Assembly: GCA_964598485.1 (NCBI GenBank)
Contig: CAZRCD010000006.1
Coordinates: forward strand, 1 to 64,000
Origin: SOJA01 sp964598485
Lineage (GTDB): Archaea; Thermoproteota; Bathyarchaeia; Bathyarchaeales; Bathycorpusculaceae
DNA: 64,000 nt
Direction: 5' to 3'
A program made the translations under genes and the position numbers. This document shows positions 40,619-50,840 of the stretch, in pieces (position 1 is the stretch's first letter; each line of letters opens with the position of its first letter). Below the pieces are notes generated by a model, which was not told the origin of the DNA, did no database searches, and saw nothing but the letters and a program-made list of their open reading frames with translations.

Positions 40619-41991
40619 TTTTTTCCAATTTCCATCGCAAGCCGTGCTGTATGTTTCGCCAAATCGTAGGCTTGCTGACCTAAAATAACTATCATAGGCT
40701 CTTTACCAACGTCTCCTCTATGGTAAATTGTATCTGGAACCTTTCCGATTCTGTTGATGGCTTGCTTCACACCCCATGGCACAGTCATTCCATCAACTTT
40801 TTTAATCTCTTCAGGCTCCTTCCTCCGGTCGTAAAAGGATATTGTCACACCCAACTCCTCTAGAGTTTCAAGAATATTGTTTGAAAATTTCAGGTTGATC
40901 GCGGCCCTTTTGCTTTCGTCTTGCTTGATGATTTCAAGTATGTATCTGGCCAAGTGCGAAGAGCATCCAAATCTTGGGTTGCCAGCAGCCCTGGCACCCT
41001 CGGATGTTTTTACGATTCTGCCCTCTATCGCAGCTACGTCATCAATGCCTTCTGCATAAGGAATTGCCATGGCAATGTTCATACCAACTTCTGGCACAAG
41101 CATTGCAACTTCAGGGGTTGCCTCAAGTAAAGTCTTAGCTTTTTCCAAACTCATCAAAACGTTGTATCTTGAAGATTCACGGTAAAGATGAGCCATTGGA
41201 TTTACCGGACCATAACCTTTTCCAATTTCTAAGCCAAATTTTATGCCTAAAGCCACAATTTTCTTGGCTGTTTCAACAGCCACTGATATTTCTGTTTTCT
41301 TGGCGAGTTCAGCAGTTATGGCTGCTGAAAAACTGCAACCAGTTCCGTGTGTAGTTTTTACGTCAAGTCTTGGAGCGCTAAACGTTTTAAAATCACCTCT
41401 ATAGTAAAGGATGTCAATTGCCTCGCTTCCTTCTAAATGTCCGCCCTTGATTACAACGGCTTTTGGTCCCATTTCAGAGATTTTCTCAGCTGCAATTTCT
41501 GCGTCTCTCAAGTTTTCAATTTTCATGTCAGCAAGTTTTTCAGCTTCAAACCTGTTAGGTGTTATGACTGTAGCTTCTGGCAGAAGATAGTTTTCCAAAA
41601 CATCTACAGCCTCAGGTTTCAAGAGGGGTACTCCAGATTTGGCAATCATAACTGGGTCAACAACCAGTGGAAACTTGTATTTTGAAACTTCTGAAGAAAC
41701 AGTTTTGATTATTTCTTGTGTGTGAAGCATTCCAGTTTTTCCAGCGTCAATGCCTATGTCCTCAGCCACTGCCTTAATTTGTTCTCGAATCATTTCAGGT
41801 TTCAAGTCTTCAACAGCCCTAACTGAACAAGTGTTTTGAGCTGTGACAGAAGTGATTGCTGTTGTTCCATGAACACCTAAAGCTGCGAAGGTTTTGAGGT
41901 CTGCTTGAATTCCGGCACCTCCTCCAGAATCGCTACCAGCTATTGTTATTGCAACGGGAATTTTACCCTTTATCTTTTCTATGCCAACCAT
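40615..41991 (-). CDS. thiDN: Bifunctional HMP/HMP-P kinase and ThiN-type thiamin phosphate synthase
   Basis: 458 residues. The ThiD half (about 1-265) has the ribokinase-like motifs AGSDSGGGAGIQADLKTFAA and TTHGTGCSFSAAI. The ThiN half (about 275-458) begins YRESSRYNVLMSLEKAKTLL and includes NPRFGCSSHLARYILEI. It phosphorylates hydroxymethylpyrimidine twice and couples it to thiazole phosphate. The fusion is common in archaea. Four bases separate it from the upstream permease gene. Confidence 0.93.
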   Translation of the reverse strand: MVGIEKIKGKIPVAITIAGSDSGGGAGIQADLKTFAALGVHGTTAITSVTAQNTCSVRAVEDLKPEMIREQIKAVAEDIGIDAGKTGMLHTQEIIKTVSSEVSKYKFPLVVDPVMIAKSGVPLLKPEAVDVLENYLLPEATVITPNRFEAEKLADMKIENLRDAEIAAEKISEMGPKAVVIKGGHLEGSEAIDILYYRGDFKTFSAPRLDVKTTHGTGCSFSAAITAELAKKTEISVAVETAKKIVALGIKFGLEIGKGYGPVNPMAHLYRESSRYNVLMSLEKAKTLLEATPEVAMLVPEVGMNIAMAIPYAEGIDDVAAIEGRIVKTSEGARAAGNPRFGCSSHLARYILEIIKQDESKRAAINLKFSNNILETLEELGVTISFYDRRKEPEEIKKVDGMTVPWGVKQAINRIGKVPDTIYHRGDVGKEPMIVILGQQAYDLAKHTARLAMEIGKK

Positions 41992-41994
41992 GTT

Positions 41995-43257
41995 TTAACT
42001 AGCCTTCTCGAGTATGTAAAGTATAAGAGCTGAAATCACGAAGGATGGGATGCTGGAACCTATAGTGGTGTAAAAGTAAAATATGAAATATGCAATGATG
42101 CCGACAAGCCAAGCGATTGCTGGTTTAATTCTGAAGTGCTTGGCTGAAGCGTAAAACTCCTCTATTTTATACTGCTTCTTCTTAATTACGTAGAAATCCA
42201 TGCAAAACACTCCGAGTAAGGGTACGAAAGCTGCTCCTATGTAAACGAGGAAATTTTGGTATGCAAGCTGCCATTGCCCTGGCATCAAGGTGGCCATCAG
42301 AACGCTCACCACGGTAACGGCGATGATAATCTTCCATTGTTTGGACTTTGGTGAAACGTTTTGTATCGAGACCGCTGCTGAGTATATGTCGGCAAACCCG
42401 TTATCTGTCTCGTCTACAAGCAATATGGCGAGAGCTAAGCCACCAAACGTAATGGTCGTTATTGCTGAAATGACGCCACCACCAATGTACCCTATGAGTA
42501 GGATGCCTAAGGCGTAAAACCAAAAGTTTGTGAAAGCGTAGCCGGTTGCCGTGCCAATGAATGCTCCCTTTTCACTCTTTGAGAATCTATTATAATCCGA
42601 TATTAAAGGCCACCATGATATAGGCATGGCTATGACTAAGTCTAAGGCTAGCCCTATTGGTATAGGTTCACCCACTTGAAACGGAAGGTAAGCTGCTTTG
42701 GAGAGAATTGTGTATGTGATAAATGCTGCAGTGCCGTAAACTAGCCATATCGCGAATTTCTCTAGCCATTGTCTTATCACTGTTAGTGGTCCACCTAAAC
42801 TCATTAGCATGCACAATGCGGCGAAGAAGAATACCCAAAAATACGTAGTGTATGGACCTAAAAATTCTCCAGAAATAGAACGAGCAGACTCGGCCATAAT
42901 TAAAATCTCAAAAGCTGCCCAGCTGATCAGCTGTATTACGTTTAGCGCAGTTGGAAGGTATGATCCTCTTAATCCCAGGACTCCCCTTAAGCTAACCATG
43001 GTTGGTATGCCGTATTTGCTTCCTAGGCCACCAGCCAACGCCAGTACAACAGAACCTATAACCGAACCTAGTAAGGCTACTGCCAAGGCTACAGGCATAG
43101 GTAAGCCTACAAGTAAGCCTCCAGCCTCAAGCACAAGCAGACCCACTGCCAAACTGGACCATAGGATGAAGTAATCGATTGGCCTTAGAACCCTTTTTTC
43201 AGCTGGTACTGGTTCTGTTCCCCATTCAGGCGGCGGCTTAAGAGCCAATTTAACCAT
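41995..43257 (-). CDS. cytX: NCS1-family permease for a thiamin precursor (CytX-like)
   Basis: 420 residues with twelve membrane segments and NCS1 (cytosine/purine permease) features in the first helices and the 'WWPLISDYNRFSKSEKGAFI' box. The TPP riboswitch upstream and ThiDN downstream indicate hydroxymethylpyrimidine import rather than cytosine. First gene of the operon. Confidence 0.85.
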   Translation of the reverse strand: MVKLALKPPPEWGTEPVPAEKRVLRPIDYFILWSSLAVGLLVLEAGGLLVGLPMPVALAVALLGSVIGSVVLALAGGLGSKYGIPTMVSLRGVLGLRGSYLPTALNVIQLISWAAFEILIMAESARSISGEFLGPYTTYFWVFFFAALCMLMSLGGPLTVIRQWLEKFAIWLVYGTAAFITYTILSKAAYLPFQVGEPIPIGLALDLVIAMPISWWPLISDYNRFSKSEKGAFIGTATGYAFTNFWFYALGILLIGYIGGGVISAITTITFGGLALAILLVDETDNGFADIYSAAVSIQNVSPKSKQWKIIIAVTVVSVLMATLMPGQWQLAYQNFLVYIGAAFVPLLGVFCMDFYVIKKKQYKIEEFYASAKHFRIKPAIAWLVGIIAYFIFYFYTTIGSSIPSFVISALILYILEKAS

Positions 43258-43329
43258 GCGCCTCCAAAATGTTTAAGGAATTAGATTTTCGAATCTTGAG
43301 AAGCATTTTTCTCTTGTGCATTCGTGTAC

Positions 43330-43418
43330 TCTCCCTACGCCAGCATTATCTGGGTCAGGTTCTAAGGGTCGACGGTTTTCAACCGTCCTCTCAGCCGGGT
43401 CACATCCCAGCTCCCCAA
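43330..43418 (-). promoter_or_regulatory. TPP riboswitch (THI element)
   Basis: On the minus strand the two conserved arms are visible: CGGCTGAGAGGA (the CUGAGA pyrimidine-sensing loop) and GAACCTGACCCAGATAATGC followed by TGGCGTAGGGAG, with a GACGGTTG/CAACCGTC-type variable hairpin between them. It sits 70 bases before cytX and should shut off the operon when thiamin pyrophosphate is abundant. A TATA-like AATAAATATACC lies just upstream. Confidence 0.95.
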
Positions 43419-43495
43419 ACCTTCCGAGGGTAACTGTTATTTATTGGTATATTTATTTTTCCTAAGGTCTAAGCATGTTCAGGATGTTGCAATAA

Positions 43496-45961
43496 ATGAA
43501 ACAGCCGCTGCCTAAGAAATTTGATATTCTTGAAGTTGAAGAGAAGTGGCAGAAGAAATGGGAAGAGATGGGTGTTTACCGTTTTGACCGGGATGACAAG
43601 ACACGCCCAACGTTTAGTATTGACACGCCGCCGCCTTATCCGTCAGGCGAGTTCCACATGGGCAACGTGTTGAACTGGACGTACTTCGACGTAGTGGCTA
43701 GATATAAACGCATGAGGGGCTGCAATGTTTTCTTCCCCCAAGGATGGGACTGCCACGGGTTAAGCATAGAAGTTGAAGTTGAACGAACACATAACATTAG
43801 GAAAAGAGATGTGCCTCCAGACAAGTTTCGAAAATGGTGTGAACAAACAATTGAAAAATACATAGCCATGATGAAGAATAGCATAATTCGTTTAGGCTGC
43901 AGCGTGGACTGGTCAACAGAATACCGCACAATGAGCCCAGACTACTGGAAGCTTACACAACTAAGCTTTATAATGTCATATAAGAAAGGCTTCATTTATC
44001 AAGGCACACATCCGGTGAATTGGTGTCCCCGTTGTGAAACAGCAATCGCAGATGCTGAAGTGGATTACGAACAGCGGAAAGGCACATTACACTACATTAG
44101 GTTTCCCTTAGAAAACAGCGAAGAACACTTGCTCATAGCGACAACGCGTCCAGAACTTTTGCCTGCATGCGTTGCAGTCGCAGTATACCCGACAGATGAC
44201 CGCTACAGAAAGTACATAGGCAGAAAAATATACGTGCCAACCACTGACCGAGTAGTTGAAATCATACCAGACGAAATGGTTGAACCTTCCTTCGGCACTG
44301 GTGTAGTGATGATATGCACATACGGAGACAAAGCAGATGTAAAAACAGTGTTGAAAAATAAGCTTCGAGTGATTATGATATTAACTGAAAACGGAGAGAT
44401 AAACGAGAAAGGCGGGAAATACGCTGGATTATCAACGGCAGAAGCAAGAAAAGCCATTGTGAAAGACCTTGAGGCTGATGGTCTGTTAGAGAAAACCAAG
44501 AGTCTTCAACAAGAAATTGGTGTATGTCACAGATGTGAGACACCAGTAGAGATTCTTGAACGTGAACAATGGTTCATGAAAACACGCATACTAACAGACA
44601 AAGTTGTGGAAACTGCAAACGAAATCACGTGGTATCCTGATTACGTGAAAAGCCGCCTAATAGACTGGGCTCGCTCCCTTGACTGGGACTGGGTAATAAG
44701 CCGCCAAAGAGTTTTCGGCACACCAATACCAATATGGTACTGCAAAAACTGCGGCGAAATAATTCTAGCCGAAGAAAACTGGGTTCCAATAGATCCAAAA
44801 CTGGAAAAACCAAAAATAGGAGAATGCCCGAAATGCGGAGGTACAGATTTCATTTCAGAAACAGATGTTTTTGACACATGGATGGACTCTTCAATCACGT
44901 GTGCTGTACATGCTGGCTGGCCTAACCGTGAAGATTGGAGAAGATTGTTTCCAGCTGATATGCATCCGTCAGGCATAGACATTATACGTACATGGGCATA
45001 CTACCTTATGGTTAGACATCTAGCACTGTTTAACGAGAAGCCGTACAAAAGCTGCTTGATCAACGGAATGGTTCTAGGTGCAGACGGCAGAAAAATGAGC
45101 AAATCCCTGAAAAATTATGTTGCCACTCCAGAGGTTCTAGACAAGTATGGGGCTGACGCTTCTAGGCAGTGGGCTGCATCAGGCGGTGCAACAGGTTCAG
45201 ATATACCCTTTCGCTGGCCAGATGTCGAATACGGCTGGCGCTTCCTGATTAAGCTGTGGAATGCTGCTCGTTTTGTATGCAACCAGTTGAAAGACTACGA
45301 GTCAAAGGAAAATGTGGAGTATGTACTCCAGCCTCTGGACAAGTGGATTTTAAGCAAGGTTGAAAAGCTAACGAAGAAAGTGACTGATGCTCTGGAGACG
45401 TGTCAGTTCAACATTGCTATGGAGGAAATTCGCAACTTCACGTGGCATGTTTTCTGCGATTGCTACATAGAAGCTGTGAAAGACAGGTTGTACAAGCCAG
45501 ATTTCTACGGAAAAGAGAAGAGAGAAGCAGTGCAACACACGCTATACACAGTTTTGTATAGGATTCTGCAGCTTCTGGCACCAATAACGCCCCACGTAAC
45601 AGAGGAAATTTACCAGACAATGTATGCCGAGGATAAAAGCCACAAAAGCGTTCATCTGTCTCCTTGGCCAACTCCGGATGAAAAACACGTAGATGAAGAA
45701 GCGGAAAAGCATGGAGACTTAATAATGGCAGTAATAACCGAAATTAGAAGGGAAAAAGCCGAAAAACGTATGCCATTGAACACGCAAATTAAAAAACTGA
45801 TAATATACGCTGGAGGAAAAGACACGGCAGAAATAATTATGGAAGGCAGAGAGGATATATCTGGCACATGCAAAGTTGCAAACATCGAAGTTCTGCCTAA
45901 GAAGGGGGAAGGTAGAGAAATTAAGCCCTACAGCGATATCCAATTTCTTGCTGAATATTAA
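43496..45961 (+). CDS. valS: Valyl-tRNA synthetase
   Basis: 821 residues, archaeal size. HIGH-type motif FHMGN (about 53-57), CP1 editing domain with TTRPELLPACVAVAV, a zinc knuckle (CKNCGE...CPKCGG), KMSKS at about 533, and the anticodon-binding domain after residue 600. Charges tRNA-Val with valine and hydrolyses threonyl mischarges. Divergent from the thiamin operon. Confidence 0.95.
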   Translation: MKQPLPKKFDILEVEEKWQKKWEEMGVYRFDRDDKTRPTFSIDTPPPYPSGEFHMGNVLNWTYFDVVARYKRMRGCNVFFPQGWDCHGLSIEVEVERTHNIRKRDVPPDKFRKWCEQTIEKYIAMMKNSIIRLGCSVDWSTEYRTMSPDYWKLTQLSFIMSYKKGFIYQGTHPVNWCPRCETAIADAEVDYEQRKGTLHYIRFPLENSEEHLLIATTRPELLPACVAVAVYPTDDRYRKYIGRKIYVPTTDRVVEIIPDEMVEPSFGTGVVMICTYGDKADVKTVLKNKLRVIMILTENGEINEKGGKYAGLSTAEARKAIVKDLEADGLLEKTKSLQQEIGVCHRCETPVEILEREQWFMKTRILTDKVVETANEITWYPDYVKSRLIDWARSLDWDWVISRQRVFGTPIPIWYCKNCGEIILAEENWVPIDPKLEKPKIGECPKCGGTDFISETDVFDTWMDSSITCAVHAGWPNREDWRRLFPADMHPSGIDIIRTWAYYLMVRHLALFNEKPYKSCLINGMVLGADGRKMSKSLKNYVATPEVLDKYGADASRQWAASGGATGSDIPFRWPDVEYGWRFLIKLWNAARFVCNQLKDYESKENVEYVLQPLDKWILSKVEKLTKKVTDALETCQFNIAMEEIRNFTWHVFCDCYIEAVKDRLYKPDFYGKEKREAVQHTLYTVLYRILQLLAPITPHVTEEIYQTMYAEDKSHKSVHLSPWPTPDEKHVDEEAEKHGDLIMAVITEIRREKAEKRMPLNTQIKKLIIYAGGKDTAEIIMEGREDISGTCKVANIEVLPKKGEGREIKPYSDIQFLAEY

Positions 45962-45984
45962 GTGAACTCTGGAAGCGACAAAAA

Positions 45985-46740
45985 GTGAGAAAGGTTGGAA
46001 TAATCGGATGCGGTGCAATTGGCACCGTAATCGCAAGAGCGGTTGAAAGAGGAATAGTTGAATGTGACGAGTTAGTTCTTTATGATCGGAATATGGAGAA
46101 ATCTGAAAAGCTCAAGAAGTCGCTGCACTTTCCCGTCACAGTCGTTAAAAGCCTTGAAGAACTGATTAAGCTTAAACCCCTAGTCATCGTGGAGGCAGCA
46201 TCACAGCAAGCAGTTAGAGATTATATAAACAAAATCTTGGCGGAAAACATTGAACTAATAGTCATGAGTATAGGAGCCCTTCTGGATTTAGATGTAAAAA
46301 GCAAAAAGATCCACATACCATCAGGAGCCATCGGCGGTTTAGACGCCATTTCTAGTGCAGTACTAACAGGAGTAGATGAAGTCATTTTAACTTCTAGAAA
46401 GAATCCTAAGGCTTTGGAAATGGATAATCAAGAAGAAAAAACAGTTTATGAGGGAACTGCTGAAGAAGCTGTCAGGCTTTTTCCAAGAGGTATGAACGTC
46501 GCAGCCACATTGGCTTTAACGACTCAACCAGAAAAGGTGAAGGTGAAGATAATTTCAGACCCAAAGGTACACAGAAACGTCCATGAAATCAAAATCAAAT
46601 GGAAACATGGCAACATGTTTCTAAAATTTGCAAATGATCCGCATCCAGAAAACCCAAAGACAAGCGCACTCGCAGCATGGTCCGCAATAAACTTACTAAA
46701 ACAAACCCTAGAGACAGTACACAACAAGAACATGACCTGA
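45985..46740 (+). CDS. nadX: L-aspartate dehydrogenase
   Basis: 251 residues (GTG start). Rossmann motif GIIGCGAIGT, catalytic region SGAIGGLDAISSA, and the C-terminal ANDPHPENPKTSALAAWSAI typical of NadX. It oxidises aspartate to iminoaspartate for NAD synthesis. No nadA or nadC follows in the window. It starts 24 bases after valS and may share its transcript. Confidence 0.9.
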   Translation: MRKVGIIGCGAIGTVIARAVERGIVECDELVLYDRNMEKSEKLKKSLHFPVTVVKSLEELIKLKPLVIVEAASQQAVRDYINKILAENIELIVMSIGALLDLDVKSKKIHIPSGAIGGLDAISSAVLTGVDEVILTSRKNPKALEMDNQEEKTVYEGTAEEAVRLFPRGMNVAATLALTTQPEKVKVKIISDPKVHRNVHEIKIKWKHGNMFLKFANDPHPENPKTSALAAWSAINLLKQTLETVHNKNMT

Positions 46741-46869
46741 CGTTGTTCCATATACAATGCGGGTCTATCTACGCCTACACAAGTTCGCTAAAGTATTTGT
46801 CGGGAGCTTTGCATGTTCTGGCAGAGCGTTGTAAATATGTCAATTAGATTTTAGGAAAACATCTAAGCT

Positions 46870-47676
46870 TTAGGGCTTCATTCCCGTTCCTGCGTCTATC
46901 CAGAGTTTTTCACCTATCTTTTTGTAACCGATTTTTTCGTAAACTCTGATTGCTGAGTAATTGTCTGACCTCACAAACAGCGCTGCTGCCTCCGCGTTTT
47001 TTAAAGCCTCTTCCGTTACTGCTGACGTGGCTAATGTTGCATATCCTTTGTTTCTATGTCTTGGATGTGTGTAGACCCCGCCTATCATCCAAACCTGTCG
47101 TAACTGAATGAAAGAGCCAGCGTAAGAAATCAGTTCGTCGTTTACGAAAACTCCGTAAATTGGTTGCTTACTTATCAGTTCAATGTATTTCTTAACTGTG
47201 GCTGTGGTACGGTTCTTTCGACTTGAGAGAAGCATTGCAAGCTTTGAAGCGTCATCCTCAGTGTGCAATCTACGCAGAAGTTTCGATTTGAAAAAACTGG
47301 GTTCATCCTTTTTAACAAGCATCCAATCTTCAACGTAACACTTCGCATGTGGAATTTTTCTGTTTATAATTGGCAGAAGATTTGGTGGGACATGCATAAT
47401 AAAACGGTTCTCAGGCGTATAATCAATTAGCTTCTCAGCTGTATTGCTGTCGCATTCTAGGATTACGCTTGGGAAGTCAAGAGCAGTGTAAGTAAGAACG
47501 TATCCTTTTAAACTTCCATTTTCAAAGGCAGCATACATTGTTGTGTAGTCAGGTTCATGTTGAATATCGTAAAATGCAAAGACATGTCTAACTACATCTA
47601 ATCCAAGGAAATCAATAACTCGTTGCTTATTATTTTCGTCAATTTTCTTGATTTTGTACACTAGTTTTAGCCACAT
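46870..47676 (-). CDS. GNAT-family N-acetyltransferase
   Basis: 268 residues. The C-terminal half has the acetyl-CoA loop HPRHRNKGYATLATSAVTEE and the strand 'ALFVRSDNYSAIRVYEKIGY'. The N-terminal half is a divergent GNAT-like domain. It overlaps the aminotransferase gene by 10 bases, implying a joint role, perhaps acetylating the product or substrate of that enzyme. Confidence 0.8.
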   Translation of the reverse strand: MWLKLVYKIKKIDENNKQRVIDFLGLDVVRHVFAFYDIQHEPDYTTMYAAFENGSLKGYVLTYTALDFPSVILECDSNTAEKLIDYTPENRFIMHVPPNLLPIINRKIPHAKCYVEDWMLVKKDEPSFFKSKLLRRLHTEDDASKLAMLLSSRKNRTTATVKKYIELISKQPIYGVFVNDELISYAGSFIQLRQVWMIGGVYTHPRHRNKGYATLATSAVTEEALKNAEAAALFVRSDNYSAIRVYEKIGYKKIGEKLWIDAGTGMKP

Positions 47677-48794
47677 TGTTTGATTTCGTCTACAAGTTTG
47701 TCATTTTCCTCTTCGGTATTGTAAAAGTGTGGTGAAACCCTTATTCCATGGGATCTGGCAGAGACAACGATTCCTTTGTTCTTTAACTTTTCAGCCACTT
47801 CCTGAGGTTTGTCTATTCTGAAATTGACTATTCCCGAACGACAATGCAGTTCTTCCGGCGTCTGAAGTTTCAACCCCAAACCTTTGACAGCATCTATCAA
47901 GTAACCTGTTAGCTTCAGTATTCTCTTTTCAATGTTTTTAATTCCAAAATTCAGCAACATTTTCAGGGCTTCCGTGGCTCCTACTAGGCTTATGAAGCTT
48001 GGTGAACCAACCTCAAAGCGGCTTGCAGTTTCCGAAAGCTTTAGACTCCAAATGTCCCAAAAATCTATAGTCTCGAAAACCTCATCCTTCACGCTTGCCC
48101 AACCAACAAAGGGTGGCTCAAACTTTTCGACAAGCTCATTTTTAACGTAAAAGTAGCCTGCTCCGGGAGGGCTTAGCAACCACTTGTAACATGCGGATGC
48201 AAGAAAATCAACATTGTCTCTTTTTGCGTCTATTTGCATGGCGCCAGCCGACTGGATTGCGTCAACAATCAGGTATGCTCCGTGTGCGTGGGCTATTTCG
48301 CTCAAAACTCGCAAATCATGTCGAAAACCATTAACATATTCAACATGGCTTACTGCAACAGCCACAGTTTTGTCATCAACAGCCTTCTCAACATCTTCGA
48401 GCAAAATTTTTCCATCTACATTCTTCACGTAATGAACTTTTACACCTAGACTTTTACGTAGCCAAGGATAAACCACTGACGGGTATTCTAAATCAGTTGT
48501 AACGATATTTGAGCCGGGCGGATAACTCAATACGTTTGCTGCTATGTTTAAGCCTACTGAAGTGTTCTCGACAAAAGCGATTTCTTCAGGCTTTGCGCCG
48601 ATGAGTTTTGCAAACAATGGTTTTCCACCATCATTCCATTCAATCGAAGTAGTTCCGAAATTCGAGAAATCGTCAACAAACTTGCGGACAACATCTGCAA
48701 CCTGTTTTGGAAGCGGAGACTGTCCAGCATGATTCATAAACACCTTATTCTTGGTTATGGGAAATTGTTCACGAATCTTCTCCATATTTTCCAT
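47667..48794 (-). CDS. Class V aminotransferase (cysteine desulfurase-like)
   Basis: 375 residues. PLP-binding Lys in SACYKWLLSPPGAG, PLP-contacting Asp in LIVDAIQSAGA, N-terminus FMNHAGQSPLPKQVADVV. The active-site Cys loop of true IscS/SufS is not evident, so it may be an aminotransferase or lyase of the CsdB-like group. Coupled to the GNAT gene. Confidence 0.82.
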   Translation of the reverse strand: MENMEKIREQFPITKNKVFMNHAGQSPLPKQVADVVRKFVDDFSNFGTTSIEWNDGGKPLFAKLIGAKPEEIAFVENTSVGLNIAANVLSYPPGSNIVTTDLEYPSVVYPWLRKSLGVKVHYVKNVDGKILLEDVEKAVDDKTVAVAVSHVEYVNGFRHDLRVLSEIAHAHGAYLIVDAIQSAGAMQIDAKRDNVDFLASACYKWLLSPPGAGYFYVKNELVEKFEPPFVGWASVKDEVFETIDFWDIWSLKLSETASRFEVGSPSFISLVGATEALKMLLNFGIKNIEKRILKLTGYLIDAVKGLGLKLQTPEELHCRSGIVNFRIDKPQEVAEKLKNKGIVVSARSHGIRVSPHFYNTEEENDKLVDEIKQCG

Positions 48795-48962
48795 TCAAGA
48801 ATTCCCTTCGTTTTTTTGGCAGACTATATTAGTAGCACCAATTATTAAAATCTCAACGTTTTTCCAAAACGGACGAAGTAATAGTTGTTACAACGCCAAA
48901 GTTGCGAGGACATAAATCGTCAAGATCTTAGGCAACAGTCTTTTTCGAATTTGCGGTTTTGT

Positions 48963-49679
48963 TCATGATCGCAACCTTGGAATAAACCGTCCTGTCCTCC
49001 TCTGATACTCCACATATTCATCACCGAAACGCCGAACCAAAAGCCTTTCCTCCTCAAAAGTGACACGAAAATATCCGGGAATAGCAACTAGTGGAAAAAG
49101 CGTAAACAAGTTGGGCCACAAGAAGAAGAAACCGAAAAACATAAGGAAATAGCCCAGATAAGAGGGATGCCGAACATAGCGGTACGGACCCCAAGTGACA
49201 AGCCTCTGGTTCTCTGGCATCGCCCACGAAACAGCATATCTCCCCCGAACAACCACACTCCAGATAAAGATAAAATAGCCAACTGACGTGAGAACTGAGC
49301 CGAGAATTCGAATGGAAAACGTGAATGGAAATCGGAAGAAAAAAGGAAAATCACGTAGCCCAAAGATGAGACCGGTGAAAACAAGAAAAAGATAAGAGAA
49401 CACTTCTGCAAAGTAGACCAGTGTTCCAACAGCCGCCAAGCCAATAGTAGAACCTAAGGGACGTTCAACCTCTGCACAAACCTTTTCACCGCTTCTGAGC
49501 TTTTGACGTTTCACTATGTTATGCAAGTTAACTGAAAAGAAACACCCTAACCAAAAGAGAAGAGAAACAGCCACAACAGTTTCAGTCAGCATGTCTGCAA
49601 ATAAACAATATAAAAGTTTATAAACATACGCAAAAACCCTTAGGCTTAATTGCATCGTTTTTACCGAAAGCATGCCCAA
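48963..49679 (-). CDS. Isoprenylcysteine carboxyl methyltransferase (ICMT/PEMT)-like membrane protein
   Basis: 238 residues, five or six membrane helices. 'TWGPYRYVRHPSYLGYFLMF' and 'FEEERLLVRRFGDEYVEYQRR' are the SAM-binding hallmarks of the ICMT/PEMT family. In archaea it may methylate lipids or small molecules. The start overlaps the end of the deacetylase-family gene by 19 bases. Confidence 0.82.
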   Translation of the reverse strand: MGMLSVKTMQLSLRVFAYVYKLLYCLFADMLTETVVAVSLLFWLGCFFSVNLHNIVKRQKLRSGEKVCAEVERPLGSTIGLAAVGTLVYFAEVFSYLFLVFTGLIFGLRDFPFFFRFPFTFSIRILGSVLTSVGYFIFIWSVVVRGRYAVSWAMPENQRLVTWGPYRYVRHPSYLGYFLMFFGFFFLWPNLFTLFPLVAIPGYFRVTFEEERLLVRRFGDEYVEYQRRTGRFIPRLRS

Positions 49680-50734
49680 CGTTTTTTCAGTAGCCTTTTC
49701 AATTCACTAATCGTGTTTTCAACCTTTCCACGGCAACTAGGCGATTCCTTTGGAGGAGCGTACGGATCTCTAATACGAATTTCTTCTAAACCAACAACAC
49801 CAGCAACAAGTGCATACCAACAAAGCGGCAAAATCACAGGGTTATATCCACTTCCAGGCATCAAAACAAGTTTTCCATCGCAAACCTTCTCTGCAATTTT
49901 CCTAATCTTGGATGACAAGCTAAAAAACCCTTTGACAGTCAACCTCAAATTTCCAAGCGTATCCGCAAAATGAGGATCACTTCCACCATTGGCAATAATT
50001 ATTTCAGGTTTAAACTCCTCAGCCAAAGGAACAAAAACCTCATCTAAAGCATAGATATAAGTGCTGTCGCCTGTTCCAGGCGGCAAAGGCACGTTAACAT
50101 TGTAGCCTTCTCCTTTGTCCTCCCCAATCTGGCAAGCAAACCCTGTCCCAGGATAAATCGTACGCGGGTCTTGATGCAATGAAATATACAACACTGTAGG
50201 ATCCCTATTGTAAATGTCGCTTGTACCATTTCCAAAGTGAACATCATAATCTAAAACCAAAAAACGTTTCACATCATATTCACTTCTCAAATACTCAACC
50301 AAAACTGCCACATCGTTGAATAGGCAGAATCCGCCACCATAACTTCTTCCAGCATGATGATAACCCCCACCCAAAGAAATTCCATGTTTTGCCTTTCCCT
50401 TGTAAATCGATTCGCCGCAAGTAATTGCACCGCCAACAATAAGTAATGCAGCTTCAAGAATCTCTTCAGAAACAGGTGTTTCAACATCGTAAGGTTTATT
50501 CTGTTCAGCCAAACGGAAAATCAAATCGACATAACTCTCTTCATGAACCCGCAATAAATCTTCCTTTGAGGCTGGGTGAGGTTCAACAAGAATCACTTCA
50601 GAAAGACTGAGTAAATCTTGTTCTTCAAAAAATTTTCTAACATTTGCAAACCTATCTCCCCTAAAAGGATGGCCTTCTCCCAAATCGTACTGTTTAAACT
50701 TTTCATGAAAGGTTATAACAACTTTTTCAGACAA
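49661..50734 (-). CDS. Histone deacetylase / acetoin utilization family (arginase-fold) enzyme
   Basis: 357 residues. Zn-binding and catalytic motifs are visible: GGGYHHAGRSYGGGFCLFND (active-site His pair), LVLDYDVHFGNGTSDIY (Asp and His ligands) and ANGGSDPHFADTLG (Asp ligand). The fold deacetylates acetyl-lysine or acetyl-polyamines. Complete and probably cytosolic; the substrate in this organism is unknown. Confidence 0.88.
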   Translation of the reverse strand: MSEKVVITFHEKFKQYDLGEGHPFRGDRFANVRKFFEEQDLLSLSEVILVEPHPASKEDLLRVHEESYVDLIFRLAEQNKPYDVETPVSEEILEAALLIVGGAITCGESIYKGKAKHGISLGGGYHHAGRSYGGGFCLFNDVAVLVEYLRSEYDVKRFLVLDYDVHFGNGTSDIYNRDPTVLYISLHQDPRTIYPGTGFACQIGEDKGEGYNVNVPLPPGTGDSTYIYALDEVFVPLAEEFKPEIIIANGGSDPHFADTLGNLRLTVKGFFSLSSKIRKIAEKVCDGKLVLMPGSGYNPVILPLCWYALVAGVVGLEEIRIRDPYAPPKESPSCRGKVENTISELKRLLKKRWACFR

Positions 50735-50793
50735 TCATAGCACTCTCAAGTTAGAACAAGAAAACAGCTAATATAAAACTCTATACTGAGAAC

Positions 50794-50819
50794 AGTGGAG
50801 ATATCTCCCGCACTTCCCC
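50794..50819 (-). repeat. Palindromic dispersed repeat, copy e
   Basis: On the minus strand it reads GGGGAAGTGCGGGAGATATC followed by TCCACT; the core GGAGATATCTCC is a perfect palindrome. It is the only copy without a partner nearby and marks the point where the compact core ends and the accessory region begins. Confidence 0.65.
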
Positions 50820-50840
50820 TTTTTTATTGTTTTTCTGAAA

